The position numbers were made by a program, and so were the translations under genes. 64,000 nt of DNA. Source: Anoplopoma fimbria (Eukaryota > Chordata > Actinopteri > Perciformes > Anoplopomatidae). Under the pieces are notes generated by a model that was not told the origin of the DNA, searched no databases, and saw nothing but the letters and a program-made list of their open reading frames with translations. Below, in pieces: positions 34,501-47,784 of this stretch (position 1 is the stretch's first letter; the number at the start of each line of letters is the position of its first letter). The stretch lies in NCBI RefSeq assembly GCF_027596085.1, contig NC_072465.1, positions 7,296,102 to 7,360,101 of the forward strand, in the 5' to 3' direction.

Positions 34501-37500
34501 CTTCCACCAACAGCCTTGACTGCACACAGCCCATACTGATACTCCAAACTATTTTCCCATCTGTCTTCCTCGTTCTCCTGACTGACATGGGAACCAGGGT
34601 CTTCCTTACACCTATTTACAGTGTGGATGGATCATTAACCAGCTAATAAGAGGCACGGTGATGAAAGCTGTGCTTTCAATTAGAAACAGTGCTCAATCAT
34701 ACATACTTCCACAAGAAGTTAAAAGCCAAAAACTTATTTGAGTATTAAATGTCACTGTAAGAAAAATATGTTGAGTTTATTTACAAAGTCCAAACCCCAA
34801 GTTAGTCCCAGAGGCTCTACAATTTGTTCAACATATGAAATCCTTTATCCTTAGATTCTTGACTTGGATGGGGAAAAATAAACAACTAAATATGTTTTAA
34901 GTGGGGGATTTTAGCTTTTCAAATGAAAACAAAGACAGTTAAGGCAAATGGAGCAGCTGTAAAAAGAGGTCTGCCTACCTTTCTCGGCTTCAGTTTATCC
35001 TGCAGATCGTACTGGCCGATGCCCTTGTAGCTGACTCCCAGCCACCACGGTAGTCCTTGCTTGTCCTGCATGAAAGCACACGCACAACCACTCGTTAGAG
35101 GTAGCTTTATTGGTGGGAGTTTGGAAAAAAAAAAAGGCCTGTTACTAAAGCAATTATCCCATTAGGTTCACAGCAATAGCAACAGAAGAAGAGATCAAAT
35201 ACATTGAAGGCCTTCAAATCTCTGCAAGGCTGACTGAGTCATTTTAACGCCACTGTTTGATCTCCTCAGACACCTTGATTTAATAAGGCTTGGTTGGGAA
35301 AGTCAGAGGAAGCAAGTAAAAGTAAGGAAGGTTGGAGGAATCAATTAAAACATGCTTACTAAATGTGCTACGGTGGTTTACTGGAATAATAATTCAAGGT
35401 GCAATTTTGTAATAAGCCAGTTTGGATTTTCTTAACCCACCCAAGCAGGTAGAGTATAGTCCTGTATGTTCCAGTAGCAAACATGTGTTACTGTTTTAGC
35501 TTCAGCACAGATTTTTAAAAGGAAAAGGCCTCATAATAAAAGCATTAAGCTAAAAGCTTTAAATGCCAAACATCAAGGTGATTAAAGGTCAGATTGATGT
35601 GTTAGATTTGATGTAGAAAGAAATGAAGACCGCATGTTGACAGAAGCTTGTTCAAAGGTTAAGCTACTTCATGACTCGGGGCACCACCGTTACCTTCACT
35701 GGGTAATAATGGACTCCGTATGTCGGCAGGGACTCCACCAGGGCCAGATACCTTTAGAGAAGAAGGGAACAGGTTAACAGGGATTCCACCATTTATACTT
35801 CATCACTGTCAACCGGTGGTCGTTTAACAACAGACAGAGTGGGATTTAAGCTACGGTCATTGAGAAACCACAGTCATTTGCAATGGCAGGCTGATCGATT
35901 TGTTTCAGGTCCGTGACAGAGGGAGGGAGAGTCCATTGATCAGTTCAAGGGCACAAATCATCCCAGCTTAAATGACCCGGGGTTGCTCTGAGTTACAGTA
36001 CCAGGAAGAGCACAGTGGAGGACCGACATCCTCCCAAGGCTGGCTAGATGCCTAGTATAAGAGCACCTTCTCTAATTAATGACACATTCTGGCGCGGTGA
36101 CAGCCACCTCTTACAACAACAGCCACCACGGTGCAGACGCATGAGGTTAAACAGGAAGGCCTGGAGTAGGTGCTGGGGCATCAGAATCAGTCGTGCGAAA
36201 CTTTGGGCAACACAGTTTAAACATAAAAAAATATACATAGTTGTTTTTAAACTTACTGCACGATAGCTTGTCCTCTTGTCAGTCCCTTCAGTTTCTTGTA
36301 GTGTTCAATCACTTTGTCCTCGCTGCAAATGGATAGATAAATAATTTAATGAATAATCCATCAAGTGTTGCACATTGCAGCCACACAGGGATTGGGAGAG
36401 GCTCTTTCTTTGACACACATTCTGTCTGCTCATGCAGAAAATGCAGTCTGGCCTACTGGCCCGCTGATGGCTCTCATCTACCTCTCCTGCAAATGCATCC
36501 CATTTTACTCGCCACTGTAATCATCCCTTTTAATAGCATAGCGAGTCTGCAAACCAACTGCGGCTTAACAGACTGAAAGAGACAGAGATAGAGAGAAAGA
36601 GAGAGAGTTGTGTTTGTGTGCTCATCCGTGCACCAAAAGACTGTGATTTTAATTTGGATATTAAATTGAATGTAGAGGCTGCAGCAGCCTCAGATGACCG
36701 TTTAGCCAGATGAGGAGGGGACAAGCAGAGGAGAAAAAAAACAAAAAACAGCAGTGGCAATCCTTTAGATAGCCAGTAGCTGTCAGCACCTCCCTGTGTG
36801 ATCGCAGGGGCTAATGGGTAAACGTAATTAACACAGCCCATGCATTAATTAGTCACCCTATTGGAGGCAGAACCATCTGCCAAGTACGGGACCGTTCTGT
36901 TGACACTGAACAACTCAAAACTGCTGTTCTGGGGGAAATGACTGCTTTGTGCAACCAAGTGGTACTGACCACTGAGGCTATTTGACATCTGAATTGTGAG
37001 CGTATCTTGTAGAGAAAGGGCTGAACTTACCAGTAATTGAGAGATGGGTGCTCCCTTAGTACTCTGGTGGGCAGAAGTGGGAGCTGCTTCAGGTCGGATC
37101 TGGCAGTCTCAGCACTGAGCAAAAAAAAATAAAGATCATATACACATGTTAAGAACAGCAAATGTACTCATTCACAAAAACAACAGTTCTTTCTAGTTAC
37201 TCAGCTATGCTTTTGCTTGGTGAGACACAACAAAGCACCTAAAATACACTGTTGATTGATGACAGACATGTTATCATGGTCTAATTACTAACTATCCTAT
37301 CCAATCATAATCTCTACATTTAAACATCTATATTGCCCTGATATGAGCTGAACTGAGTGCTTCAGACCAGCATGTGGACCATAAGGAAAATAAAGGTAGA
37401 TGTTTACACAAGAATCTCTTCTCAAAGTCTGAAAATGTGCAGAGGACATTTCTCCACATTCGTACTTTCACAGTGTGGTTTGAACTTCTATCGTTTGCAA

Positions 37501-40500
37501 ACCCTTAGAAAAGGTGCCGTGTCAGGATATTGTTTTCATCTTTCTTATCTATAAATAGTTGTACTACTTGCCAAGACTAAATTTGAGCTTCACTCATGTC
37601 TTGCCAGACCTAACTTATAAAAGCACACGCAGGGTCTTTAAATCATAGGGGGCCCTTTAAAGGGGCCTGGCATGATATCTTTTCAAATATATCAAAGCCA
37701 TTTCCTGCAGGTTCTGAGCAGAGATAAACTCCACCACAGTTATTCTCTTTACTTGTAGGTAAACTACTTTGTATTGATTCACACCATGACAGATTGGTCT
37801 CACCCACAAACTCTGCCAAAAATGCTTCAGGTTGTAATCAGAGAAACTGGCCATCCTATCTGTTCAGACAAATTGTGGTGTTTGTCACAATCAAGGACTA
37901 TGATAGTGAACTATGGGTCACTTGAACATCGTGTAGGAGGGAGTACTGGATCTACAGTTTCTGCCGGACAAAAAAGGGCTCTGGTCTGACAGGCCAGCTC
38001 ATTGGAGACGTGAACAAAAGCCATTCACAAGCACTTGGCAGCCTCTCCCTGTGTTGAAAAGAATTGTACGAGCCCCAGCGCTGCTACAAAACAGTCGCTG
38101 GCCTCTGAGACGGAACTCAAATGTGCAGGTCAGACTATACATACTCTCAGAACATCCTCAGGTATTGTACCAGCTATAACAACAACCCCAACATAACAAC
38201 ATGGTGTATTGGATGAGTTAAGGCCAATGGCCATTTGACCTTGAACATCAATTTAATTCCTGTTTAAGAGCCTGTTCCAAGATGAATGGAATTTAACAGC
38301 CGCTGACATGGTAGGACAGAACCATAATGATCCAGTTATGTGAAGCAGCTTACTAAACAAAAAACAAGGGGGAGCCACTGTAAGGGCAGAGGCACTTGAA
38401 TCACTCTTCCCTGTAGCTACCTCTCTTAGGTTGACTGAGTTCTGCTGCCACGGCACTTTGCTGCGTGTTTGATGGCGTGTATTTTATGGCGAGGCTGGGG
38501 CCTGGCGTTGTCTGGGTGATCTACTCCACAGCCGTGCTGCCGCGTCAGCAATCTGGAATTCATTACTACGTCCGTTATCTCCCCACAGCCTGCAGCGTGG
38601 GGGCAATTCCTACACCCGGCAGAGCCCGGCCCAGCGCAGCCTACACAGCGTGGGGAGAGATAATACTCATGTGTCAGCTATTCCGCGGGGCTGAGAGGTG
38701 GTGACTGTGGCGGGAGCACAATGAGAGAGCCTGTTGCTGTGAATGAACCACTAACTACAGGCTACACCTGCAAATAGAACGGAGGACTAAAACTGTCCGG
38801 GTGAAGCATTGGTTGATGTGGGTATCATTTGAACACAACTCACATTGTGTTAATTACAGTGTTTTTAAAATTACAAAAGTTAATTCATAGAGGCACAGAC
38901 AACGTCTCTAGCTCACTTATGAAGTTGATTACAATAACGAGAATATAAATCCCCGCTCGGTTACTGTTAAACAGTTAATTAAACTGGCATAATTAAAGTC
39001 CTCAATCAATTCAGTGATTTCTTAAATTTTCCACAATCTCTTTCATCAACTTTCATGGAGGAGTTTTAACTTGTGGCAATCAGTTTTGGATTAAACCTGC
39101 AGGTGGTGTGAGTCAGTACTGTAAGATGCAATGCAATACTGACTGAGAGAGGGGAATTCTGATAGAAGTACAATGTGAGACCTGAGGGTGCATTCATTCA
39201 ATGCACAGCAGGGGGTAGGCCCACACCACCACAATAACAGTGAGTCCTCCTGACGCCAAGTTGTCTACCATTGGACAGTGGGTCTTGGCTCATCCCTCTT
39301 AAGGCAGCTGACTGTAGGAGGAGGAGGTCTCCCTAACTCCTCCACAGCTAATCTCACTGCTCCAGGGCCCTTTGCTGATACAGTGTAGAGGAGACACATT
39401 TATATCATATGCTTTATGAGGGGATTTACTGGGCCTGTTCTCTCAAAAGAAGTAGTTAAAAGGACATTGCAGATAGGAATGAGAAATACTGCCACATGAC
39501 ATCGCTACGATAATAGTGTTAGATTTTGGGGACAGTGCTACATTCATGTAAGAGCAGTTTGAGAAAAATTGTACCTCATTGTGAGTTAAGAAGTGTCTTA
39601 AAAACCTAATATCTAGAAACAATAATCAGAGTGAACAAGGAAGTAGTATCTGTGCAAATAAAGAAAACACAGCTTGATTTGAACACAGGCTGATTCTATC
39701 AGATTTGTTGGCAGGTTGTCTTTTATTGTGCTTTCAGAGTCAGGACAAAGTACAGCCCATCCCCACACCCACATGAGCTGAAAGTTCAGACTGCACACTA
39801 CACTTCAGAGTGAAATAGCTTTAAAACAACACACCCAGGCATAAAGCTGTACTAAAGCTGCAATGAATAACAATTAACATGTATCAGGTCAATCATGCCT
39901 GTAGATAGCTGGATCTGTCAAGGAGCACAAGCAAATGAAGCCAAGTTTTTTTTTTTGCAATAGAACAAAGGCCATGGTTTGACAAGGAGTCATACTGCTT
40001 TTTCAGCATTGCATGTATCGCCATTCAAACAACACACGTGCAATTCCTTACAGAGCACAAATCTTTGTGTTCACATAATGGACGGAGAGGCCTTTAGAGG
40101 CAGAGCACTGGGACAACACACAGGTTGTGCTGCTTCGACATGCTGTCACTCACTCATACAGAGCAGTGTTGACTAATCACAGCCAATGCCCTTCACTCCT
40201 ACGGCTGGCAACAAAAGCAACATTTCTTATCAGCAGGTCAAGCCTCTGAGAGCACGGCCCACTATGAAAACATTATCTCACGTAGTGCACAGATTATCAA
40301 GGTTCTGTACGGATTCTCCCACCAGTGTCGGACAAAATCGTGTACACATTGTCCATGTATTTGTACGTGTAAGTGTCACACATGCTGTGTTTGTGAGTAC
40401 GTCTGACATTTATTAAAAGGCCATGCAATCACAACATGTCAGAAAAGAACTGCCCGTGTAAGGCTTTGTTCAAAGTGTAAACACGATGCGTCTGCCCTGA

Positions 40501-40784
40501 TAGTCAACAGTTTGACAAGAGAACAAGAGTGTTTTGGTTCTTAAAGGCAATGTTTGGACCATTTGGATAGCAGCGAGCCAGCCGGAGTTCAGTTCAATGT
40601 CACAGGAACACATAAAGGGAATTATTAACTGAGGGAAGTACAGCATGAAAGAAAAATCTGACTGAGTCAAGTTGAACATTAACTGGCTATACAGTCATCA
40701 TTTGTAGACTGAGCACTGAGCAAACAACTTGTCAGAATTCAGAAACAAACACTGAATAAATGTTTCATTCAACATCACGTTGAA

Positions 40785-40828
<44 letters not shown>

Positions 40829-43800
40829 TGTATGGATGTCTGCTAGCAAAAATATTAAAAATGTAACATCTCACGTTAATGTTAACATGTATTGACTTTT
40901 TTCTTCCCGGCTCATTTATCCTGCATGTTTCAAATTACAGGACAAGTTGATCCTTTTGGGAAACATTCCACCTTTCTACATCTCATAAAGAGGTTTAATG
41001 TTGTAATGTAGACAACTTCTTACCTGGTGTATTCTCCTTTGGCCTCCTTTAAAGAGAAACACTGCAGTTAGTCAAAGCACTGTGAGAAGATGCAAAAAAC
41101 TTACAAATTGACCCTCTAAGTGAACTGTTATGCTAATGTGAGCTAACGTCACCCGCTGCACACGCTGCACCAAGGGGTTAACGTGACACGATAAAACATC
41201 AACACGTTTCATGTGAATGCGTTTTAATGTCTCTAATAACTCAAGTTAACACTACCTAGAAGCACAAGTACGTCTTTAAAGGCCAACACTAACACACAGG
41301 GGCACGTATATTAAACAATAGTCCCGAGCAGAGCAGCAGACAACTGTTTTCAAATGTCGCTTGCCCCGGCCGTCTTCATTCCCGTGAGGGGTGAGCGACA
41401 ACACATCGGTGTGGGATCACTGCGACAAACTCTTTCTTACCTGCAATGCGAATGAAGCTAACTTGAAAACATTTCCACTCTCCACCTCGATGGTCTCCTG
41501 TTGTAAAGAAATAAATAAAAAAATAGGTAAAGTGAACCGTGTGTTTTAAAAAAACCACGTCCACACAAAGTGCAGTCAGTCCGAAACACTTGACTTGAGA
41601 GTGAATCTTCCCGTCCCGTACCTCTCGGTCCCACCGTTACCGACTGAACCACTGCCGCAGAGACAATACGGTGTGTGTGAAACTGTCCGTGAAGTGTGTT
41701 CACTACAGTTATTTAGGCACCCGAGTTAGCGTTACACTTTCCATATGCGACAAAACACACAGTGGTGCACACAGAGGGGCTAGTTGAAGGTCCTGCCTGA
41801 AGCTGCGGCCCCCTCGGTAAAGTGGTACGGTCCGAAAGCAGGTTCAACAGTCTCCGTCTCCCATGGTGACCAGTCTGCTCTCCCCGCGAAAAAAAACTGC
41901 ACTGCAACGTTTGAGCACATGCTGCATTCACGTGCTCCTCGTACGGTTAAAAAGGTCCGAGATGCGCCTGTTACAACTACCTACCTGCCTACCTATTAAA
42001 TTGTTTACAGGAAACACTTGGAATCAGTCGTCCTGCTACAACTCTTTTGTGAATGATGACTTAGCTTTTGTATTATATTATGATGACCATAAAAGAAACA
42101 ATATCAATTTTAAACAAACTGCCCTCAAACCACAAAACCCATCTTATCTAAATGATAACCTGAACCCGTAACTATTCACTACGCTGTGACTATAGTGTAG
42201 GGTATTTTTAAATAAATGCTAAAAAACTTAAACAGTAACACATAGTTGGTATTACAGTGAAACATGAGCTTTAAGTTAAATTGTAAAATTTCCAACAGCA
42301 TTTGAAAGCAGCATGCAGGATAACCGTTTGAGCTCTTCAAGAGTTTTTCAAAATGTTGATGTTGTGAGGTTAAAAAGACATGCATTTCCTCAATAAATAG
42401 CATGCTATGAATCAAATACTGCATAATAAACGTAATGTATGCACATTAATTCAGATTAAAGATAAGAGAGGCCAAATAAGTCTTTGTAGTCGTGAAAATA
42501 AAGGCTATAGGCTTTAGGAGATGAACAATAGATATTTAGGCTCAAAGTTGTGTGTAATAGACACATATAGTATGAACAACAATTTGCAAAATATTGATCA
42601 TCTGACCCTCAACCCCCAGCAGAATGAAATTGTATGAGTCAATGGTAAATCAAGAATGATGGCAGATCAATAGTAGGATTAAACATCTTCTTATAAGGCA
42701 ATCAACTATTGTGTTCAATGATCTGGAACATAAGGACATGCCAAGTTCGGTTACAAAAGATATAAAGCCTAGGAGAGTTCAGAAAATAAATGTTTAAAAC
42801 ACTTACATTAAACACTAAGGATTTAGCGTTCAGGAAGAACAGCTCCACTGTCGTGTTGTCTTTCAAGAAGGTGATCTTCTCAATATAAAACCTGTGAAGA
42901 AATGTTTTTTTTCAGGTCAGCAATGTTTAAGTGAGATAGAATATCAATGCATTTTGGCAATGCCTCAGTGTTATTCACAGACTTCATTGTGTCCAATATA
43001 GTTTATCATTCACACAGCAAGGCTGTGCAGACTGTGTTCCATCACTGCCACCTGCTGGTCAGGAAGAGCCTATGAGGCCATGAGGCTCTCAATACCAACT
43101 TGCTTCATATTAGGTCTCTACTACTATTCACAACTCAGACTAATATAAAAAACATTGAGGTTTTCAATCCTCAGTACAGGCTGACGTTTCTAATAAAACT
43201 GCATTCCACATTTGGCAAGTTTTTACAGTGAGAGCAACTCACCTCACAAGGAACTTGAGTTCCAAAGGCCCTGCAGTCTTGGAGAAGTCATGATCAAGGA
43301 CTTTACGATCCAGCTGGAGCCAGTTACTCTGGCCACTGGTCAGGGGTAGAAGAACAAATCATGTGTTGGAATACTGCTATCGTAATTTTTCTCTCTTCTT
43401 TTTTGTCCTCTCTTAAGGCGCAGCATCGGTTCTAAATCAACCAACCCCTTTGATTAAAAGAAGATGTAATAAAACCAAGCGCACACACTGCTACGACTTT
43501 TTCTGTGTTTAAAATTCCAATAATTTTAGGAATTGAACTTACGTGTCATCTATGAAGCACAACCCAAAGTATTCTTTCTCCTTCAGGGTAAAATGTGAGG
43601 CCACCAGATCCAACAGCTCGCGGGACAACAGCTTGGGCTGGATAGTTTGGATTAAAACACAGGATTTTAGTTTAGATTTGTATGCTAAAGGTAAACAGGT
43701 ATAGCATTAGGTTGAAAACAAGTGCACATGTGACACTGACAAATTTAACAAAATTGATAAGACAAGAAATAAAAGCCATTCTGCAGCCATAGGAAGTTAA

Positions 43801-46800
43801 GATTATTTGCAATAATACACAACACACCTCATCAAATCCAACACATTTTCATAACATAAACATAATCTTGCAGGGTGCCTGAGGAGGCCAGCAGAAAGTA
43901 TCCTCTACCTGAACCAGCAGCTCCAGTTTCCTGCCATCGAGGAGGAGAACCTGACACAGACGGCCCTCAGTCATCTAGAGGAGAAAGGACAACATTAGGA
44001 AATTCCTGCAAAGCAACACTGTCTCCACCTCCACCTCTCCACTCCACTCAAAGCCGTGCATGCTTCCTCTATTTTAGCCCAGACAATAAAATGACTTTGT
44101 GCTGAATGAATGACAGGATCTGCTAAGTGTCCAAATGGGATTCACGCTCCAAAACATCAAAGTCATTGCCAACATCATCATCCTTATTCGTAATAAAGAA
44201 AAAAAAAGTTCAGCCATAATCAGCTCTTTATAGCTGCACCGTGAATCATAAACAAAGACTCTGAGGTTCTTCTGCCGTTAAGGCTCCACACATGCTTTTG
44301 TCTTTCTCTCCCACACATCCTTCCTCTGCAACAACGCCAGTCTAATGTTTTCATTGAAATGAAATGACAACATCCAACGTGTTCCTCTGACGGTAAGAAA
44401 CAAAACCGAAAGACAATGAAGTCCTGGTGCATGGGTTTAATTGAATTCCTGCTGCATTGTTTCAGATAAATGGCTTTAGGATTCATTCCGTTGCGGTCAG
44501 CAGATCTGCCTTTCACTACGTGACAAGGTAGAAATATTATTGTAGTGATGAATATTAGTCGTCATTGTCATAGTCATAGTCATAGTCGTTTCAGTGTGTG
44601 AAGCTGTGCCAACAATCCAGGCTTATATTTTTACAATATTGTAATTCCTTTACACAAATTCAGATGACTTTGTGTTTATATAATCTATTTCAGTGCTGTG
44701 GGTGAAATGTAATCTCAATACTAAATGTCATAAATAATTAAGGAAATTATATGGAATGTAGCATTGTGGATTATTTCTCTCTGTGTTACTAAATGTTTGT
44801 GCCTTATGCATCTGCTTCCATATGAGTTGGAGAAGCAGGATAAATCCATTTAACCCACCTTTATATTTGCATGACTTGTTCAATCATTCCTTCTGTAGGT
44901 CAAATACAATTCAGTACCAAGGCGTTCTTATGTTAAAGGAATATTACAACATTCGTCTAAAGTTATCAAATTTTAGCTGACATTAGCCACCATGAGCTAC
45001 TGGTCATACCAGACCAAGTAAGGCTGTAGCCAAAACCCTTGAGTGTGTTGATTTGAGCAAGTGTTTGTTTTGTTGTTTGTGAATTCAGCGCCCCCCAGTG
45101 TCAGTATCAAAAAGGAGACAGTGGCAGACAGCAGTAGGCTAAAAGCACAATCTTCACCAGTACTGTGTTTTTTCTCTTCTTTTACAAACAAACACTTATT
45201 CCATTAGAAACTTGCTTTATGATCATATTCAAATTCTACACATAGTAGCTTTGATGTGTTAAAATATGCTTTTTACTAGAGAAGAGATTAGTACGGAGTC
45301 AGAAAAAGGGGCTTGCTCATGCTATAAAAAAGGTGAAATCTTATTCTATCATCCTGGGAACCCTAACTTCGGGTCACAGAGTATTCTACTGTCTGATCTC
45401 AGTGACACTGAGCAGATCCTAAATGGTCTGTTGTTGATGCTCAGGAATGTATCCAGGACCCTTTTTTTTTGTTTCTGTGACTTCAGGGTAGAACATGTGG
45501 CATCCAACTGCTTGGCCTCTGCATTGGAAAGAGAGGGTCACGTCAACGTCCGGCGTGACCGCAGGGTGGGGAAGACGCCTTCTGGCGTGGCGCTCACTCT
45601 CTCCTAGGACACATTGTTCTCTGCACCACAACAGAGTGTGCCGTTTCACTTTTCCACTTTGTTGTTTTTTCGACGCCCCAAAACCGCAGTGTGATTTACG
45701 GTTCTGTGGGTAGAGCTGTACTGCTTAACAAAGGGTTTTATTTGCAGTCACGCTAACTTGCTGTTTTGTGCTAACTTTCAGCACCATACCCACTGCGTCT
45801 ACTGTCTGGTGCGGGCTGCACAGCGGGACTGTGTTAAGCTTCATATCTCAGAGGTCCAGAAGTGGCAGGAATCTTTGTCACTGACAGAAAAAAAAGGAAA
45901 AATAAAGAACTGCTGTAGCTAACCTCAGTGAAAAGCACACCTTCATTTGATTTGTCTTGATAGGGAAAATAAATCTGACTATGTGTTCCATAGTTTAATC
46001 TGGGATTAATCACTATAGTAACCCTTTCATTGTTGTGGCTGTCCCATGGCACAATCTTTTCCCATCTATCAATGCTGCATTGTTGCCGGGCAGTGACATC
46101 AAAACATAAATGGACAAAGGGCTCTAGTTATCAGTCTGATGTCAAGCTCACAGCCAGCCATTCAATTTTAGATTTACCTTCAAAATCTGTGCACAAAACT
46201 TGAAATCCAAGTCTTCTCTCCTGAACGCTCAACCATGCTTCAAATAATTCCTAAACCATGAAATTGATTCTTAAAAAACTTTGATATGAATATACTGTAG
46301 AATATTAGTAGCACTGGCAAAGCTGCTACTTATCAAAGACACTTTAATCTACTTTCTTTTTTTTTCAAAGGGCTGAAAGTTCGCTGCCCTTAGGCCAGCT
46401 AAAGAGAGAGGACCTGAGCTTCCAGAGCAAGGTCCCAGATAATGAAAAGAAAAGGTCGCGACTGTGTCAGAAAGGTCATCCCCCTTAAGCTCTGTCGTTA
46501 CGGGCCCCGATGGTTTCCCTCTTCACATGACCCCTCCAGCCACACTGACCCGCTCAGGCTGAGCCGGGCCCACCCTGCAATGCTTACCTCTTTATACTTC
46601 TACTCTGCTACATTTCAGAAGGACATTTTGTACTTTTCTACTACCACAAAAAAAAACACATGAATGGTTTAAAAGTGCCCCAGCTTGGTATAGAATCTAT
46701 AACACGCATGCCTTTACTTGTAATGGAGTCTTTTTTTTATAGAGTGGCATTGCAACTTTCACTTGAGAAAATGTTCTGAATACTTTTTCCACTAATGTGT

Positions 46801-47784
46801 ATGTATTTCTGAAAGAAGTAAATGGAAAACAGATTACAGAGATTTGGTACTTGTGGTACTTCTTCTAACTCTTTTCAAGAGAAAGCAAGAGTGTCTGGTG
46901 TTCTATGCACCTTTTAAGGGTATTGCATACCTGAAAGAGATTATCTGAATATTGTCATTTTTCTAATGTGTCACCATGTCAGTATCTCTAGCTGTTTGTA
47001 CCTTTATACCTTTGTAATTTAATTAGTAACTAGTAAAAAAAACAGTCCCAAGTTCTATCTTTTACAAAAGATTTTCAAATCACAGCATGCTGAGAAAAGA
47101 AGAGGAACCTGAACACTTTCAAGTTTACACAGAGGGCACGCAAGTAGCATATGCTCCAACAGCACCGACAGTGTTCAGGTGCTCCGGCAACAATGCATTT
47201 CAAAGACAACTTTAAAAGCTGTCCTCATCAGCCAGACGATGAGATCAAACGGCTGGTCACGCTGCTTTTCTAATGACTGCCATATGTGCTGTGGGAGAGA
47301 CCCTTGTTAAAAAACAGGCTTGGTGACTCACCAAGAGGCAGCCTGTGTGTCTTCACATTCACACAAATAAACACATGCATACACTAATGAGCCAGATGAG
47401 GGGGAAAAAGCGCAGACTCACTTAACTCAGAGGAAAGTTGAAGGGAGGTTATAGGCAATCGAAGCCGCAAAAATGCAATGGGTGATTATAGAGATCCATC
47501 TGGCACTCAGTAATTAATCCCACATGCTGTCAATAAGGCAATCAATTAAACCTGCTAAATTTAAACTTCATTTATTTTTACAGAAAGCATCCATAGTGAT
47601 GTAGTTTAAGGAGCTGTCATACCTGGTAGCACTTTCCAATCCTGAACCAGGCATCTAGTAAGCGTCTGCAGGGCATCAGCCCACGATTGTACCACCTCCT
47701 CAGGGTCTGATGCGCCATGCTCCAGACGAGCTGGCTGCCCGATGCCACCAGGTCTTCCATCCCATGTATGATGCGCACAGCCAT
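22568..47784 (-). CDS. frmd4b: FERM domain-containing protein 4B (GRSP1 orthologue), complete
   Basis: Twenty-three GT-AG coding exons: 47784-47623, 43974-43909, 43637-43543, 43335-43243, 42891-42807, 41497-41441, 41046-41024, 37114-37031, 36322-36257, 35751-35694, 35065-34979, 29899-29823, 29243-29105, 28042-27901, 27796-27663, 27570-27454, 27022-26794, 26676-26620, 26517-26382, 25796-25632, 25363-24603, 24487-24349, 22685-22568. They total 3090 nt, 1029 aa (human 1034). Order: N-terminal extension 1-54; FERM about 55-365 ([77 protein letters not shown]); then the FRMD4-specific cytohesin-binding region about 412-572, with a Lys/Glu coiled coil; then a Ser/Tyr-rich tail ([31 protein letters not shown]) ending in GTIV. 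Family knowledge: scaffold binding GRP1/cytohesin and linking ARF6 and PAR polarity signalling at epithelial junctions. The [24 protein letters not shown] and WHEESKPGT signatures favour FRMD4B over FRMD4A. Confidence 0.97.
22686..24348 (-). other. frmd4b intron 22 (1663 bp)
   Basis: Intron before the last coding exon. It has a TA run near 23140 and a strongly purine-rich plus strand (GGAGG repeats, about 23820-23900), which on the minus strand opens a 113-codon proline-rich frame (24075-23734). No family match is recognised. It may be chance or an alternative terminal exon. Confidence 0.6.
29900..34978 (-). other. frmd4b intron 11 (5079 bp, the largest intron)
   Basis: Separates FERM exons 11 and 12. 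No coding exon, RNA gene or clear transposon is seen. A local GC/CT-rich patch at about 30900-31075 combines CACGCCCC, CCACCCCC and CTCTCT runs and could be regulatory, but nothing proves it. A T-run lies at about 31543-31560. Confidence 0.7.
31037..31074. repeat. CT-rich low-complexity tract
   Basis: Interrupted (CT)n run (TTTTCTCTCTCT...CTCTCACTCACTC) in frmd4b intron 11, directly beside the GC/CCACCCCC patch. Confidence 0.8.
37115..41023 (-). other. frmd4b intron 7 (3909 bp)
   Basis: Between the 23-nt microexon and exon 8. It contains a GC-richer block at about 38460-38740, unlike the surrounding AT-rich intron, and the long A-run at 40788-40825. No coding segment is recognised; the 79-codon plus-strand frame in the GC-rich block has no family features. 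Confidence 0.7.
40788..40825 (+). repeat. Poly(A) run of 38 bases
   Basis: Uninterrupted A38 on the plus strand. For frmd4b transcription it is a T/U-rich tract about 200 nt downstream of the microexon donor. It may be the tail of a decayed retroposon, although no SINE body was recognised next to it. Confidence 0.9.
41024..41046 (-). other. frmd4b: frmd4b exon 7, a 23-nt microexon in the FERM domain
   Basis: Flanked by ctttaaag and gtaaga on the minus strand, it encodes EAKGEYT plus two bases of Ser, matching the family stretch [19 protein letters not shown]. Without it the frame shifts (23 is not a multiple of 3), so it is obligatory for a full FERM domain. The family has LQEAKGDYTS at the same position. 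Confidence 0.93.
43975..47622 (-). other. frmd4b intron 1 (3648 bp)
   Basis: Between the upstream coding exon and the MTEG exon. It includes a short (TCATAG)n tandem at about 44565-44585, a repeat-like block at about 44940-45250 (GCGCCCCCCAGTGTC core, CATAGTAGCTTT end), and a GC-rich block at about 46370-46590 holding TCACATGA (46523-46530). No additional exon is recognised. Confidence 0.65.
47623..47784 (-). other. frmd4b: frmd4b upstream first coding exon (54 codons)
   Basis: An ATG-initiated exon of exactly 54 codons ending in CYQ|gtatga, phase 0. It joins the exon that itself begins with ATG (MTEGRLCQV). The segment [14 protein letters not shown]...LRRWYNRG aligns with the N-terminal extension I remember for the long mammalian FRMD4B isoform (GVEDLLFSGSRFVW...LRRWYTER...VYQ-MTEG). 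Transcripts starting downstream would make a FERM protein beginning at MTEG. Confidence 0.88.

Noticed and set aside
44565..44590. Possible CRISPR-like or minisatellite array from TCATAG repeats
   Set aside because: Only about three to four hexamer units with no spacers; ordinary simple repeat in an intron.
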